A DNA stretch of 64,000 nucleotides, taken from the NCBI GenBank assembly GCA_964251965.1, contig CAXULQ010000001.1, positions 310,001 to 374,000 of the forward strand. Direction: 5' to 3'. Origin of the DNA: Mucilaginibacter_A sp964251965 (GTDB lineage Bacteria; Bacteroidota; Bacteroidia; Sphingobacteriales; Sphingobacteriaceae). This document shows positions 1 to 9,123 of this stretch, one piece after another (within the stretch, counting starts at the first letter, position 1; each line of letters begins with the position of its first letter). Below the pieces are notes generated by a model. It saw nothing but the letters and a program-made list of their open reading frames with translations, was not told the DNA's origin and ran no database searches. The translations under genes were made by a program, and so were the position numbers.

Positions 1-442
1 GCAGTTTAAAACTCAAACTAAAACCGGTACGGCTGTTGGTATTGGCCAATTGTACTACAAAAGCAGCTCCGGGATCCCACTGAATATTTGCTGGCGGATT
101 TGTTGCAACCTGCCGTACGCCTAAAGCGCGGTCTGCTGTAACTGTTTGGGTTGCCGCTGGTGTACCGCTCGTCAATCCATTTGCAGAAGCATAATTTCTG
201 AAACTACCACCAGAATTGTTCCAGTAAGTAGTGGCAGTGCCTGGTGTTGTAACTGGGGTTTGTATTGTACCTAATGCAGAAGCCGTTGCACCAGTTCTAA
301 CCGTAAAACCAGCAGGCAAACCGCTGGCAATACCATCAAAATTTTGTACATAAGGCGAAGTTCCTAAAGTTACCTGCGCAAATAATGGTTTGCAAAGCAG
401 GATAAAGCAAAAAAGTAGAAGATTGGGTAAGTTTTTTTTCAT
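1..442 (-). CDS. Secreted protein, N-terminal part (runs off the window)
   Basis: The frame is open from an ATG at 440-442 down to base 1, giving 147 codons of N-terminus. It begins with a classic signal peptide: two lysines, a hydrophobic stretch, then a cleavage region ending LFAQ near residue 23. The mature part is rich in Gly, Thr, Ala and Asn and contains a YVQNFDGIASGLPAGF-type opening and an ADRALGVRQV stretch. Such openings are seen in large secreted or cell-surface Bacteroidota proteins, often ones exported by the type IX system. Its C-terminus lies outside the window, so neither a T9SS sorting domain nor a function can be judged. It is transcribed leftwards, about 170 bases from the metallopeptidase gene that precedes it on the same strand. 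Confidence 0.8.
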   Translation of the reverse strand, partial: MKKNLPNLLLFCFILLCKPLFAQVTLGTSPYVQNFDGIASGLPAGFTVRTGATASALGTIQTPVTTPGTATTYWNNSGGSFRNYASANGLTSGTPAATQTVTADRALGVRQVATNPPANIQWDPGAAFVVQLANTNSRTGFSLSFKL

Positions 443-580
443 AAAAGCAAGATATTTGCAATCTATTTAAATTTTTGCTAAAATATATATTGCTTTTTGA
501 AAAGTTACGCCATAATAGGTTAAGAAATTGTGTTTATAAAGTTACGGGAAGATTAATGATGGTTGAGAGAAATTTTAACC

Positions 581-606
581 ATACTTCTTTTATCGGTATA
601 AAAATT
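581..606. repeat. Dispersed motif copy, intergenic
   Basis: TRCTTCTTTTA core followed by TAAAA. From base 583 on, 24 bases are identical to an in-gene copy at 6642-6666 inside an unrelated membrane-protein gene. It lies just downstream of the metallopeptidase stop codon. Confidence 0.75.
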
Positions 607-610
607 GCAG

Positions 611-1429
611 CTATTGATTTTCCTGCTTGTAGAAGTTTACATATCGGCTTTCAAAAAATTCTTCACTGCCAAAAATTTCAGTAATAATTGCAGTTGCCGT
701 TTGTCCGCTTTTAAGGCCGACAGCCATTTGCTTTACCAGGTTTAAGTTTGTTTTAACTAAAAAATAGATAATGCTGTAAGCAATTGTATATTGATCGCTG
801 ATCAGGTTTTTATCATCGCCCCAATTCCTGCTGTTGCTTTTTAGGAAATCTTCCAGGTGCAAAAGCTTTTTGTCGTTCAGTTCGCGGATCCGCTCAATTC
901 TACCGGAAACAGGCGTGTAGAATATCTTGTTGTCCTGCACAATCAGCGAACCAAAATAAGTAGCCAAACCTTCGTCAAACCACTTTGACGGAAGTTTGAT
1001 GTTTTGATGTAAAAAAGCGTGACTGATTTCGTGCAGCAAAGCACTGTTCACATGGTCGGTTTTCAACACAAAAACATCACCTGTTTTAGCTAAATAATAA
1101 CCGTCGCTATATACATGCAAGGCACCGGCACCGTCGGGTGTTTTTCCAAAATCAGCTTTTCGCCCAAACACATTAATGTTAATGTTTAAGCTGTCGTTTT
1201 TATTGGTATCAAAAACAGCATCGTAAAAAGTGGCTTCATAGCGCGCAATCCTGTTAATGGTTTCCGTATCATCTTTACTTAAACGGCAATTGTATTTTTT
1301 GATATTTAATGTTTGGGCCGATGCAATCTCACCAAAAAATAAAATTGAACAGAAAATAAAACAACAGGCAGGCAGCGCGGCAAAAACCTGATGTTTCGGG
1401 CTGAAGAATAAAAAATGTATTTTGCGCAT
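611..1429 (-). CDS. Secreted gluzincin-type metallopeptidase
   Basis: A 272-residue exported protein. A long hydrophobic signal region (about residues 5-38, ending ASAQ) precedes the mature chain. The zinc-peptidase signature HEISH is at residues 133-137, and a downstream glutamate lies in DEGLATYFG near residue 153. That spacing is typical of gluzincins of the peptidase-MA-like group (DUF1570-type), where two His and a downstream Glu bind zinc and the Glu of HExxH is catalytic. The substrate is unknown. It follows the hybrid histidine kinase on the same strand with a gap of about 100 bases that holds an inverted copy of the dispersed motif, so co-transcription is uncertain. Family assignment is fairly safe; biological role is not. 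Confidence 0.8.
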   Translation of the reverse strand: MRKIHFLFFSPKHQVFAALPACCFIFCSILFFGEIASAQTLNIKKYNCRLSKDDTETINRIARYEATFYDAVFDTNKNDSLNININVFGRKADFGKTPDGAGALHVYSDGYYLAKTGDVFVLKTDHVNSALLHEISHAFLHQNIKLPSKWFDEGLATYFGSLIVQDNKIFYTPVSGRIERIRELNDKKLLHLEDFLKSNSRNWGDDKNLISDQYTIAYSIIYFLVKTNLNLVKQMAVGLKSGQTATAIITEIFGSEEFFESRYVNFYKQENQ

Positions 1430-1458
1430 GCTGTTTTTACGGGATAAAAAAAGTATCC
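1428..1458. repeat. Dispersed motif, nearly perfect inverted form
   Basis: A palindromic arrangement: ATGCTGTTTTTA, a short spacer, then ATAAAAAAAGTATC, so both halves carry the motif arms. It lies between the hybrid kinase stop and the metallopeptidase start and overlaps the latter's first bases. Confidence 0.7.
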
Positions 1459-1526
1459 GTAAAAGTATTGCTCGGCATTACGACAAGCAAATCCTTTTTA
1501 AAAAATCAACAGAAAGTTAATTGGGA

Positions 1527-3233
1527 TTATTGCAAAGGCAAAGCAGCGTATTTTTTTATCTGGGCCAGTAAATCCTGGCTTTGGAAAGGCTTTGAAATAT
1601 AATCTAAAAAACCGATGGCTTTTAAATTTTCCAGCGTGTCTATATCCAGCGAAGCAGCCGTAAAAGCCAAAACCGGGATTTCCGGCCAACTTTTTTTGAT
1701 TTCTTTAATAGTGGCGTAACCATCCATTACCGGCATTTCCAAATCCATCAAAATAATTTGGCAAGGCTCGTTTTTTTCCAGAAAATCCAAAGCTTCCCTG
1801 CCGTTATATGCTTTTGTACAAACAGCTTTAAAATCCTTTAATATTTTTTGGGCTATAATCATGTTGATGTGGTTATCTTCCACCAGCAAAATATTCAGTC
1901 CCGCTAAATCCTCTTTTTCTTTGTCAAAATTTTGCCCGTTTTCCAATGGTTTGGTTACCTTATCAAATTTAATATCGAAACTAAAAGTACTGCCAACACC
2001 CTTTGCGCTTTTCAACTCCATTTTGCTGTTCATCAGTTGCAATAGTTGCACGCAGATAGTTAAGCCCAAACCGGATCCGGTAACGTTGCGCGTGCTTTCG
2101 TCAAAAACCTGGCCGAAACTATCAAAAATAAGTGCCTGGTCTTTTTCTGCAATCCCGGTCCCGGTATCTTCCACACTAAATTTAACCAGCAAACTATTTT
2201 TATTTTTACTGATGACTTTGGCCGCTAACTTAATGTAACCGTAACTGGTAAATTTCCCCGCGTTGGATAGCAGGTTGTTAAGAAGCTGGATCAGCCGGAC
2301 GTCATCCGCCAGGACAACAGTATCCAGTTCAGGGTCAATTTCAACTTTTAACTCCAGGTTTTTTTCTTTAAAAACATTTGCAAACGGGGTTGTAGAATTT
2401 ACAAGCAGTTGTTTCAAATTAATTTCCAGCAAATGGATTTCGAGTTTGCCGGCTTCAATCTTGTTAAAATCTAAAATGTCGTTCACCTGGTGCAGCATGT
2501 GGTCCGAGCAATATTTCAAAATATCAAAATATTCCTGCTGTTCGGCCAGGCTTTCCCCTTTTTTCAGTAGGTTGATAGCACCGATTATCCCGTTAAGCGG
2601 CGTCCTCAATTCATGGCCCATAGTTGTTAAAAACTGTGTCCTGGAATTGATAGTATTATTTTTCTGCTGAACCAGTTCTTGCAAATATTTCCGTTCGAGG
2701 TTAATATTGATGTAGGCAAAAACGATGGTTAAAGCAATGGAACAAACTATATTTACATATAAAATTAATTGCTGGTTGGCAACAGATAAAGGCTCCCAGG
2801 GCTGATGTGTTTTTCCAACAATAACACACAGGATGCAGCTGACTGTGGTGATAGAAAAGTAAAGGATAACTTTTTTATGGTGCGTTTTCTGGTTACCTAC
2901 AATTACAGGTATCGAAACCATCAGGGGGAAATAGTACATGTACAGCCCGGTTTCGACACCTCCTTCTGCAGCGAAAACAATAAGCGCCAGGCTTACAAAC
3001 ACGATGATAGGCAATTTGGTGTTGATGATGATTTTTTTATAGCTTAAAAACAAGATGAAGCTAATGATGAAACAAAACAGGGACATCATGATTGCAATGT
3101 GATATAAACCAATCAGGGAAAAAAAAATTAAGATTAAAACCCCGGCAACTCCTGCAGAAAGATCCAGCTGGAATGTCCTTTTATTGATTTCACTGCTACT
3201 ATATAAAGTGTAGTCTGGCGTTTTACCGGTCAT
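1527..3233 (-). CDS. Membrane hybrid sensor histidine kinase
   Basis: A 568-residue two-component hybrid kinase. Residues about 25-180 hold roughly six membrane segments with little extracytoplasmic loop, so it probably senses a signal in or near the membrane. A HisKA H-box follows with the phospho-acceptor in GHELRTPLNG (His207). Then come the HATPase N, G1 and G2 boxes (NNLLSNAGKF, EDTGTGI, GSGLGL). The C-terminal receiver domain begins near residue 446. It has the acidic pair in LVEDN, the phosphorylatable Asp497 in ILMDLEMPVMDG, the T in AFTA, and the lysine in ISKPF. No output or HPt domain is present, so phosphate must pass to a partner encoded elsewhere. No response regulator gene lies next to it. 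Confidence 0.93.
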   Translation of the reverse strand: MTGKTPDYTLYSSSEINKRTFQLDLSAGVAGVLILIFFSLIGLYHIAIMMSLFCFIISFILFLSYKKIIINTKLPIIVFVSLALIVFAAEGGVETGLYMYYFPLMVSIPVIVGNQKTHHKKVILYFSITTVSCILCVIVGKTHQPWEPLSVANQQLILYVNIVCSIALTIVFAYININLERKYLQELVQQKNNTINSRTQFLTTMGHELRTPLNGIIGAINLLKKGESLAEQQEYFDILKYCSDHMLHQVNDILDFNKIEAGKLEIHLLEINLKQLLVNSTTPFANVFKEKNLELKVEIDPELDTVVLADDVRLIQLLNNLLSNAGKFTSYGYIKLAAKVISKNKNSLLVKFSVEDTGTGIAEKDQALIFDSFGQVFDESTRNVTGSGLGLTICVQLLQLMNSKMELKSAKGVGSTFSFDIKFDKVTKPLENGQNFDKEKEDLAGLNILLVEDNHINMIIAQKILKDFKAVCTKAYNGREALDFLEKNEPCQIILMDLEMPVMDGYATIKEIKKSWPEIPVLAFTAASLDIDTLENLKAIGFLDYISKPFQSQDLLAQIKKYAALPLQ

Positions 3234-3306
3234 CGTACTTTTTATACGATATGTTTGTAAATTTTGTTTTTGATAAAATAAAAGTAAAAAATTACTTAAT
3301 AGTTAA

Positions 3307-3604
3307 TTACCCGGAAAAAGTTTTCTTAACTAACAGCACACCTCTATTTGTTAAACCTTCGGCAACTACGATTAATGCATTTGTTTGCGCATTTACCAGG
3401 TAAGCTTTAAACCAGATGTTTTCTCCTGAAACGGAAATTTCCCGGTAAGTATGCAGATAAACTTTCTCAAAAAATAGTTTAAAACCGGCAGGCGTTTTTG
3501 AGCTATGCGAAATACTATCAGTAATTTTCTGTGCTTTTAAGAAACCGGAATGCTTAAAAATACAATTGCAAGAAGCAGAAAACAGAGCGGTTATGCTTTC
3601 AATG
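3307..3604 (-). pseudogene. Internally deleted paralogue of the MG2/TonB-plug protein
   Basis: Read on the minus strand directly behind the 814-residue MG2 protein, this frame gives AGFKLFFEKVYLHTYRE, then SGENIWFKAYLVN, then VVAEGLTNRGV and a stop. The first two match residues about 42-75 of the intact upstream protein (AGFKLFFEKVYLQTDRN, SGDNIWFKAYLVN). The last matches its extreme C-terminus (IIAEGITTQGV). The N- and C-terminal ends of a paralogue have thus been joined with some 700 or more codons lost. There is no recognisable start codon or full signal peptide. I read it as the scar of a deletion within a tandem gene pair, not a working gene. Confidence 0.75.
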
Positions 3605-3614
3605 TTTTGCTTTT

Positions 3615-6059
3615 TTATTGTACCGGATATTCTGCTTTTCCAGCCACCGGTACACCTTGTGTAGTTATACCTTCGGCAATAATGCGGACACGCGTTTTCT
3701 GTTCTGCATTGGTAAAATGGACAATTGCTTCGCCGTTTGCATCGGTTGTTATGTTAGGTTTCCAAAAAATTGTGGTGCGCAAATCTGCCTTGCTGATGCT
3801 GTTTTTAGGTGTATAAAATTCGCGTGCCTCGTAATAGCCGTTTACATCGGCGTTGATCAGATAAAATTCCTTTTTCTCAAAAGCTTCCGGTTTTAGGGTG
3901 AGGTAGATCAGGAAAACATCAGTTCCGCCCATCCCAACCAAATGCCGCACAGAAACCCGGACAACTACATCCATCGTTAACGAATAATAATCCAGCCGCT
4001 CAAAAACATCTTCCCGGCGTTGGACAATAAAACGCGGCGTTATTTTTTTTCCGCCCGAATAAAATACAACTCCTGTGCTCGTATCCGGATTGCTTTGTGC
4101 GCCCGGAACTTTGTGCACTAAAAAATCTTGTAAGTCTTGATAGGTGTAATCGGCTTTGGTAATGTCGAAATTGTAATCCGGGTAACCAAAAGTTTGCACG
4201 GTTTGATCTCTTAAAGTAACGGTTTGCGCGGCTTCCGTCACGGTAACACCTTTTAAACGCAACGTATCGCTCATGTTAAAATGCGGCGGTTCCCGTTTTT
4301 CAACGGCCTGATTAAAAGCCAATAATTGCTTAGTATCTGTTACTGCCGGTTCGCGGACTGCCTGTACCGCCATTGCTTTTGTAGAAATGGTATCCAACAA
4401 AATCAATCCGGTTTTTTTGCCTTTATCGTCATGCGCAGATAAACGGATAGGCTGTGTGCCATACAATTGAATTCCATCTAAAAAATATTTTCCGTCAGCA
4501 GCAGTCTTGGTTGTAAACAGTTTGTTGTCTTTTGCACCTGGCGCAAAAAGTGTGACGGTCATATTAGGCTGAGGTTTATCCGCCAATTTATCGCGCAAAC
4601 GGCCGGTAATGGTGAAGCCAGGTTCGGGCAAGTAACTGATTTTTAAAGTAGTATCCGCCAAACGCTTCCACACAAAATCCCGCCAGCCTTGCGTTAGCAG
4701 CAATACATCCAGTTGCTTGTATCGGTTCGCGTTGTTTTTATCGAAATACTGGGCCGCGTTTTCAATCTTTCCTTTCACTTCAGATTCCAGCAAGAAATAG
4801 GATTGAATGCTTCGCTGTTCTTCCGGCAAAATCCCGGCATCAACAACACCCAGCGAAACATTTGCGGCAACAGGCTGCTGATTTTGATTGGTCGTTTTAA
4901 GATGAAGCGTTACCTCTTCTTTTGATTGATAGCTTCTTTTATCGGGTAAAATTGTGAGCGTAACCGTTTCATTTCCTTCAACATAAAACAAACGCTCGCA
5001 ATTTGGCCGCTGCTGTTCGTCGTACAAAGTAATGGAAGCAATACCGGCCGGAAAATTATTCCTGGCGATCTTAACATCCGTTTCCAAACCGTTTATTTTG
5101 ATTTTTACATTGAAACGGGTTTGATCGCCATGCCTTCCTGCCAGCGTAATTTCCTTTTCCTGCACATCCGCCAAAGTAGCTGCATTGGTACTGATGATCG
5201 CGGTAATATTGGCCGTATCTGCCACATTTAAATGAAGCGAAAATCCTTTTGGCAAAGCGGCAGGCAAAGCTTTTGTAAAAGGTTTTCCGTTGCTAAAAGC
5301 ACCTTTTACCTGATATTGCAAACCGGCGACCGGCAAAAAAGCAAAGCTGCCCATACCAGAAGGTGTGCTTTGAAAACGGGAAACGGTATCGCCTTTAGAG
5401 GAAATAATGCTGCCGATTACTTTCAAACCGCTGCCGTTATTATTTTCGGCCTTAAAACCGATAATGCTTTGCACATCCTGAATTAACGAACCGCCTTCGG
5501 GGAAAAAGCGAATGGTGCCGTTATCGAAATCATTGGATACTGTTTTTACCGGTGTTTTTTTGTTGCGCTGCGCAGGTGCTTTTCCAACCGAAGAACCGGG
5601 AATGTGATGAATGGCAATGGCTTTCTCAAAAACAAAATTATCACCAAAATTGCGCATCCAATTGGTGTAAGCGCGCAGGCGATAGTTTCCATCGGCCAAA
5701 GTATCGGCCAGTTTAAAATCGCCGTTTCCCAAACCTTTATCTAACCGCACAATTTCGCGGTTTACAATTTCTGCCTCCGGCGAAATCAATTCGACATATA
5801 AATTATTGCTGGTGTTGGTAAGCGAGGTGCTGAGGCCGTTGACCAAATAAGCCTTAAACCAAATGTTATCGCCCGAGGCATACAGGTTACGGTCGGTTTG
5901 CAAATAAACTTTTTCGAAAAATAATTTAAAGCCTGCCGGTTTGGCCGGTGCCTGCGCTATTGTTTTTTGTTGTGCAAAAGAAGCATCGAGCAAAAACCAA
6001 AAAACAAAGAACAAAACGCAGCAGAAGTTAAATTTTTTAGGAATTTTAAGTAGCAACAT
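3615..6059 (-). CDS. Exported MG2-domain protein with TonB-plug-like region
   Basis: I start it at the ATG at 6057-6059, because a clear signal peptide begins there (basic start, FCCVLFFVFWFLL core, ASFAQ cleavage); an in-frame extension upstream lacks these features. The protein is then 814 residues. The mature N-terminus (KVYLQTDRNLYASGDNIWFKAYLVNG) is the macroglobulin MG2 fold typical of large Bacteroidota surface proteins. The middle holds a carboxypeptidase-regulatory-like beta domain (ITGRLRDK...GKYFLDGI). A region near residues 640-700 (DLQDFLVHKVPGAQSN) resembles a TonB-receptor plug without a barrel. The C-terminus (VHFTNAEQKTRVRIIAEGI) is another beta domain. The family is common in Sphingobacteriaceae and its function is unsettled. 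A deleted paralogue lies immediately downstream. Confidence 0.85.
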   Translation of the reverse strand: MLLLKIPKKFNFCCVLFFVFWFLLDASFAQQKTIAQAPAKPAGFKLFFEKVYLQTDRNLYASGDNIWFKAYLVNGLSTSLTNTSNNLYVELISPEAEIVNREIVRLDKGLGNGDFKLADTLADGNYRLRAYTNWMRNFGDNFVFEKAIAIHHIPGSSVGKAPAQRNKKTPVKTVSNDFDNGTIRFFPEGGSLIQDVQSIIGFKAENNNGSGLKVIGSIISSKGDTVSRFQSTPSGMGSFAFLPVAGLQYQVKGAFSNGKPFTKALPAALPKGFSLHLNVADTANITAIISTNAATLADVQEKEITLAGRHGDQTRFNVKIKINGLETDVKIARNNFPAGIASITLYDEQQRPNCERLFYVEGNETVTLTILPDKRSYQSKEEVTLHLKTTNQNQQPVAANVSLGVVDAGILPEEQRSIQSYFLLESEVKGKIENAAQYFDKNNANRYKQLDVLLLTQGWRDFVWKRLADTTLKISYLPEPGFTITGRLRDKLADKPQPNMTVTLFAPGAKDNKLFTTKTAADGKYFLDGIQLYGTQPIRLSAHDDKGKKTGLILLDTISTKAMAVQAVREPAVTDTKQLLAFNQAVEKREPPHFNMSDTLRLKGVTVTEAAQTVTLRDQTVQTFGYPDYNFDITKADYTYQDLQDFLVHKVPGAQSNPDTSTGVVFYSGGKKITPRFIVQRREDVFERLDYYSLTMDVVVRVSVRHLVGMGGTDVFLIYLTLKPEAFEKKEFYLINADVNGYYEAREFYTPKNSISKADLRTTIFWKPNITTDANGEAIVHFTNAEQKTRVRIIAEGITTQGVPVAGKAEYPVQ

Positions 6060-6377
6060 AAATTTATAGCACTTGGGTTTGTACGATTTATCAGGAAAAA
6101 GAAAGATCGGTCGGGTTTGTAATTGTTGGATAAATCTCGCGAAAAAACATAAATAACTGTCCTGTACAAACCTGTTTTGGACAAGTAAAAACCATTGTAA
6201 AAGTGTAAAGTCAAAATGCAACTCATTATTGATACTTTTACATCCTTTAAATACCTGTGCAAAAGTTGTCCAACATCATTTCCGCTCATCATGAATACAG
6301 CATTTTCGGTGCTTATCCGGAAGGAAAAAAATACAGTTTTCGGTCAATTTGTTCTTTTTTGATTTATGGTTTCTTAA
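6060..6377. other. Divergent intergenic region
   Basis: About 318 bases between the divergent MG2 gene and the membrane-protein gene, so it should hold both promoters. I see no clean match to the Bacteroidota -33/-7 consensus (TTG, TAnnTTTG) at usual spacing. Two similar stretches (ATACAGCATTTTCGGT near 6296 and ATACAGTTTTCGGT near 6331) may be an operator or chance. Confidence 0.4.
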
Positions 6378-7955
6378 ATGGTTAACCTAAACCGTGCCGC
6401 TACAGAACGGTTGCTTTGGATTGCAATTGCAGCCGCACTTGCAATCGCCGGCGTTTCATGTTTGCTGGTTTCGGTATCAACTTTTCCTGATTCTGGCTGG
6501 GGATTTTTAACCTGGAAAAACATGCTGCACGGCGGCGGTTTTAATTTGCTGCCAGAACCAGACCCAGACAATATTGCAAAAGATGCTTACACTTTTTTAA
6601 CCTGGTGGTCGCCTGGACAGTATTTAGTTCCGGGAAGTATTGCTTCTTTTATCGGTATAAAAATTGGCTGGGGCATGGTGCTTACTTCCATTATTTTTAC
6701 TTTTTCGGGCGTGGTTGGCTGCTATTTTTTGTTTAGCAAATTGCAGTTTAACCGATTGACAACTTTATTGAGCGTTTTGGTTTTATGCTGCCAGGTGCAA
6801 ACGCTGCTGCCGTTTTCGGTTTACAACGGCGGCGAAGTGCTGATTTTTGGCGTTGCGCCCTGGTTTTGGTATTGCTGTATCGATTTTAAACCAAAAGTTC
6901 CGCGGCTATTGCTGCTCGTTTTATTATCCTGGATTGGTTTTGTTGCAAAATCATCTTTTTTGCTGGTAACGGTTTGCGGTTTTTTGTTCATTTTTTTAGG
7001 CTGGATCAGAAAAAGAAATACTTTTAAAGAACTGGCGACTAATACAACCGGACTTTTTATAGCCGGATTGTTCATCATCGTGCCGATATATTTCCTGTTC
7101 CTGCAAAAAGGGGATAACCCGTCTTCCGCTGCCGAAGGTTTTAGTTTTAGCTGGTTAAATCTGTTTTATCCTGCTTCCATACCGTTATTGACCGCTTTTT
7201 CTGCGGATGAAGTTTTTAATACTTTTGCCCGTCCGCATTATTTAGAAAACCTTCCTGCAACCGATGCCATTTTTTACGGAATGGGTTTTCTGCTCATTAT
7301 TTTTGTGCTTTCGCGCATTTATTTTAACCGGATTGGTTCTGTTGCCTACCGTTGGCTGCTGTTTACAACTTATATTTTTTTTACAGTTTTTTTTGTTTTG
7401 CAATATTGCAGGCACGCAGCCATCTCGATGGAAGGGCGGCATTTTCACATCCTCGGTTTGCTGTTTTTACCGGGCGTGGTGCAGCTTGTTCGACAGGTAA
7501 AAATTACTGTCCTAAAAAAAGCATTGCAATTGGTTTTGTTGCTGCTGTGTTTGTTCGGCTGGACGAATTATTTTTTCCGCTGGAGATCAAAATCAAAGCA
7601 AACACCAAGCACAATAACACATGTGGTGCAAGATTTACTTGATGCGAAAACGCTTTCAAAAATCCACCAGTTGGATATGCAATTTCCGCAGCAAGCTTTA
7701 TTTGTGTTGATAAGCCCGGAAATTGCGATGGAAATTGAACACAACCGAACCTTAGTTTTGCCTTTTAATACGATGACGCCAAAAACTGAAAACCCAAGTT
7801 ACGATGGCCGGGTAAAAAAATTGTTCCTGATTGTTCCTGCAAATATTGCCGCCAACCGCACAACTGTTCAATTAATCAAAGCTTGTTTTACAGATTATAA
7901 AATTTTCAGCGAAGAAAAAATCGGGAAAGCGTTTGTTTTATTTACAGGTTTGTAA
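6378..7955 (+). CDS. Polytopic membrane protein, possibly GT-C-like
   Basis: A 525-residue integral membrane protein with about ten to twelve hydrophobic segments. The first is at residues about 12-32, and a loop with acidic residues (LLPEPDPDNIAKDAYTF) follows. A first-loop acidic cluster and this overall topology recall GT-C glycosyltransferases, which use lipid-linked sugars, but I cannot point to a diagnostic catalytic motif. The C-terminal soluble part of roughly 130 residues has no recognised domain. It is a single gene between a divergent gene and a downstream oxidoreductase about 60 bases away. One copy of the dispersed motif lies in frame at 6641-6666 and encodes ASFIGIKIG. The function is unknown to me. 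Confidence 0.7.
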   Translation: MVNLNRAATERLLWIAIAAALAIAGVSCLLVSVSTFPDSGWGFLTWKNMLHGGGFNLLPEPDPDNIAKDAYTFLTWWSPGQYLVPGSIASFIGIKIGWGMVLTSIIFTFSGVVGCYFLFSKLQFNRLTTLLSVLVLCCQVQTLLPFSVYNGGEVLIFGVAPWFWYCCIDFKPKVPRLLLLVLLSWIGFVAKSSFLLVTVCGFLFIFLGWIRKRNTFKELATNTTGLFIAGLFIIVPIYFLFLQKGDNPSSAAEGFSFSWLNLFYPASIPLLTAFSADEVFNTFARPHYLENLPATDAIFYGMGFLLIIFVLSRIYFNRIGSVAYRWLLFTTYIFFTVFFVLQYCRHAAISMEGRHFHILGLLFLPGVVQLVRQVKITVLKKALQLVLLLLCLFGWTNYFFRWRSKSKQTPSTITHVVQDLLDAKTLSKIHQLDMQFPQQALFVLISPEIAMEIEHNRTLVLPFNTMTPKTENPSYDGRVKKLFLIVPANIAANRTTVQLIKACFTDYKIFSEEKIGKAFVLFTGL

Positions 7956-8015
7956 CGAAAATTCGGATTTTTATCCGGTAAAAGAAGTACTCATCATCAA
8001 AAAATAATTTATTCG

Positions 8016-9011
8016 ATGCAAAAAATAAAATGGGGGATTATTGGCTGCGGCGATGTAACCGAGAAAAAAAGCGGGCCGGCATTTAATAAAGTCCCTAATT
8101 CTGAACTGGTTGCCGTGATGCGCCGAAACGCAGCAAAAGCGGAAGATTACGCCAAACGCCACAACGTGCCCAAATGGTTCAGCGAAGCGGATGAACTGAT
8201 CAACGACCCTGAAGTTAACGCCATTTACATTGCCACGCCGCCTTTGCAGCACGAAGATTATGCTATCCGCGCGATGGCCGCCAGGAAACCTGTTTACATC
8301 GAAAAACCTGTTTCGCTTTCGGCTGCTTCTGCCGAAAGAATATTGAAGGCTTCGGAAAAGTATCAGCAAAAAGCAGCCGTTGCGCATTACCGCAGGCAGC
8401 AGCCGGTTTTTTTAAAAGTGAAGGAATTGCTGGAAAACAACGCTATCGGCGATGTCCGTTTTGTTGATTTAAAAATGTTGCAGCCGCCAAAATCAAATTT
8501 GATTGCCAGTTCCGAAGAAAACTGGCGTATTGACCCGGCCATTTCCGGCGGCGGTTTGTTCCACGACCTCGCCCCGCACCAACTGGATTTAATGGTTTAT
8601 TTTTTTGGTGCGGTAAAAGAAGCATCAGGTTTTGGATTGAACCAGGGCGGTTTTTATCTGGCGGATGATTTGGTAACCGGTAACATCTTATTTAAAAAGA
8701 ATGTTGCTTTTACCGGAACCTGGTGTTTTACCGTTCCGGAAAATGAGCAGCAGGATATTTGTACCATCATTGGTTCCGAAGGAAAAATAAGTTTTCCGGT
8801 GTTTGGTTCTGAAATTACTTTAACCAAAAATGGTTCGGAAGAAAAGTTAACCTTTAAACCTTTAGAACATGTGCAGCAACCGATGATTGCAAAAGTAACA
8901 CAGTATTTTTTAGGAGAAAGTTCAAATCCTTGTTCTATCCAGGATGCCATTTTTTCGATGGAACTGATGGATGCTTTCACTAAAAAAAGTATTGATAAAA
9001 ACAGCATTTAA
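8016..9011 (+). CDS. Gfo/Idh/MocA family NAD(P)-dependent oxidoreductase
   Basis: A 331-residue cytosolic dehydrogenase. The N-terminal Rossmann fold shows GIIGCGDV (residues 7-14). The family's EKP motif is at residues 96-98 (YIEKPVS), where the lysine is a catalytic and cofactor-binding residue. A substrate-side helix GGGLFHDLAPHQLDLMVYFFG carries the conserved His/Asp pair. Members oxidise or reduce hydroxyl groups on sugars, inositols or related compounds; the exact substrate cannot be read here. The xylose genes lie within 4 kb, but on the far side of a convergent gene, so no operon link is implied. The last codons contain two adjacent copies of the dispersed motif (8981-9008), and a terminator hairpin follows 50 bases later. 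Confidence 0.9.
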   Translation: MQKIKWGIIGCGDVTEKKSGPAFNKVPNSELVAVMRRNAAKAEDYAKRHNVPKWFSEADELINDPEVNAIYIATPPLQHEDYAIRAMAARKPVYIEKPVSLSAASAERILKASEKYQQKAAVAHYRRQQPVFLKVKELLENNAIGDVRFVDLKMLQPPKSNLIASSEENWRIDPAISGGGLFHDLAPHQLDLMVYFFGAVKEASGFGLNQGGFYLADDLVTGNILFKKNVAFTGTWCFTVPENEQQDICTIIGSEGKISFPVFGSEITLTKNGSEEKLTFKPLEHVQQPMIAKVTQYFLGESSNPCSIQDAIFSMELMDAFTKKSIDKNSI

Positions 9012-9064
9012 ATCTGCTGCGATCAAATTAAGATTTTAGGCTCGATAAAAAATCATCTCAACAA

Positions 9065-9096
9065 AAAACCCCTTCCATTACTGAAAGGGGTTTTGG
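9065..9096. terminator. Bidirectional intrinsic terminator
   Basis: Stem AAAACCCCTT (9065-9074) pairs with AAGGGGTTTT (9085-9094) around a 10-base loop, with A and T tracts on both sides. It sits between the convergent oxidoreductase and LruC genes and can serve both. Confidence 0.9.
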
Positions 9097-9098
9097 TT

Positions 9099-9122
9099 GA
9101 TGCTGTTTTTATCAGCCTAAAA
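9099..9122. repeat. Dispersed motif copy at a gene end
   Basis: TGCTGTTTTTA followed by CCTAAAA. It abuts the stop codon of the LruC lipoprotein gene, a position seen for many copies. Confidence 0.7.
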
Positions 9123-9123
9123 T

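Noticed and set aside
6060..6221. 54-residue N-terminal extension of the MG2 protein
   Set aside because: The signal peptide starts at the internal ATG (6059), and the extension looks like untranslated leader.
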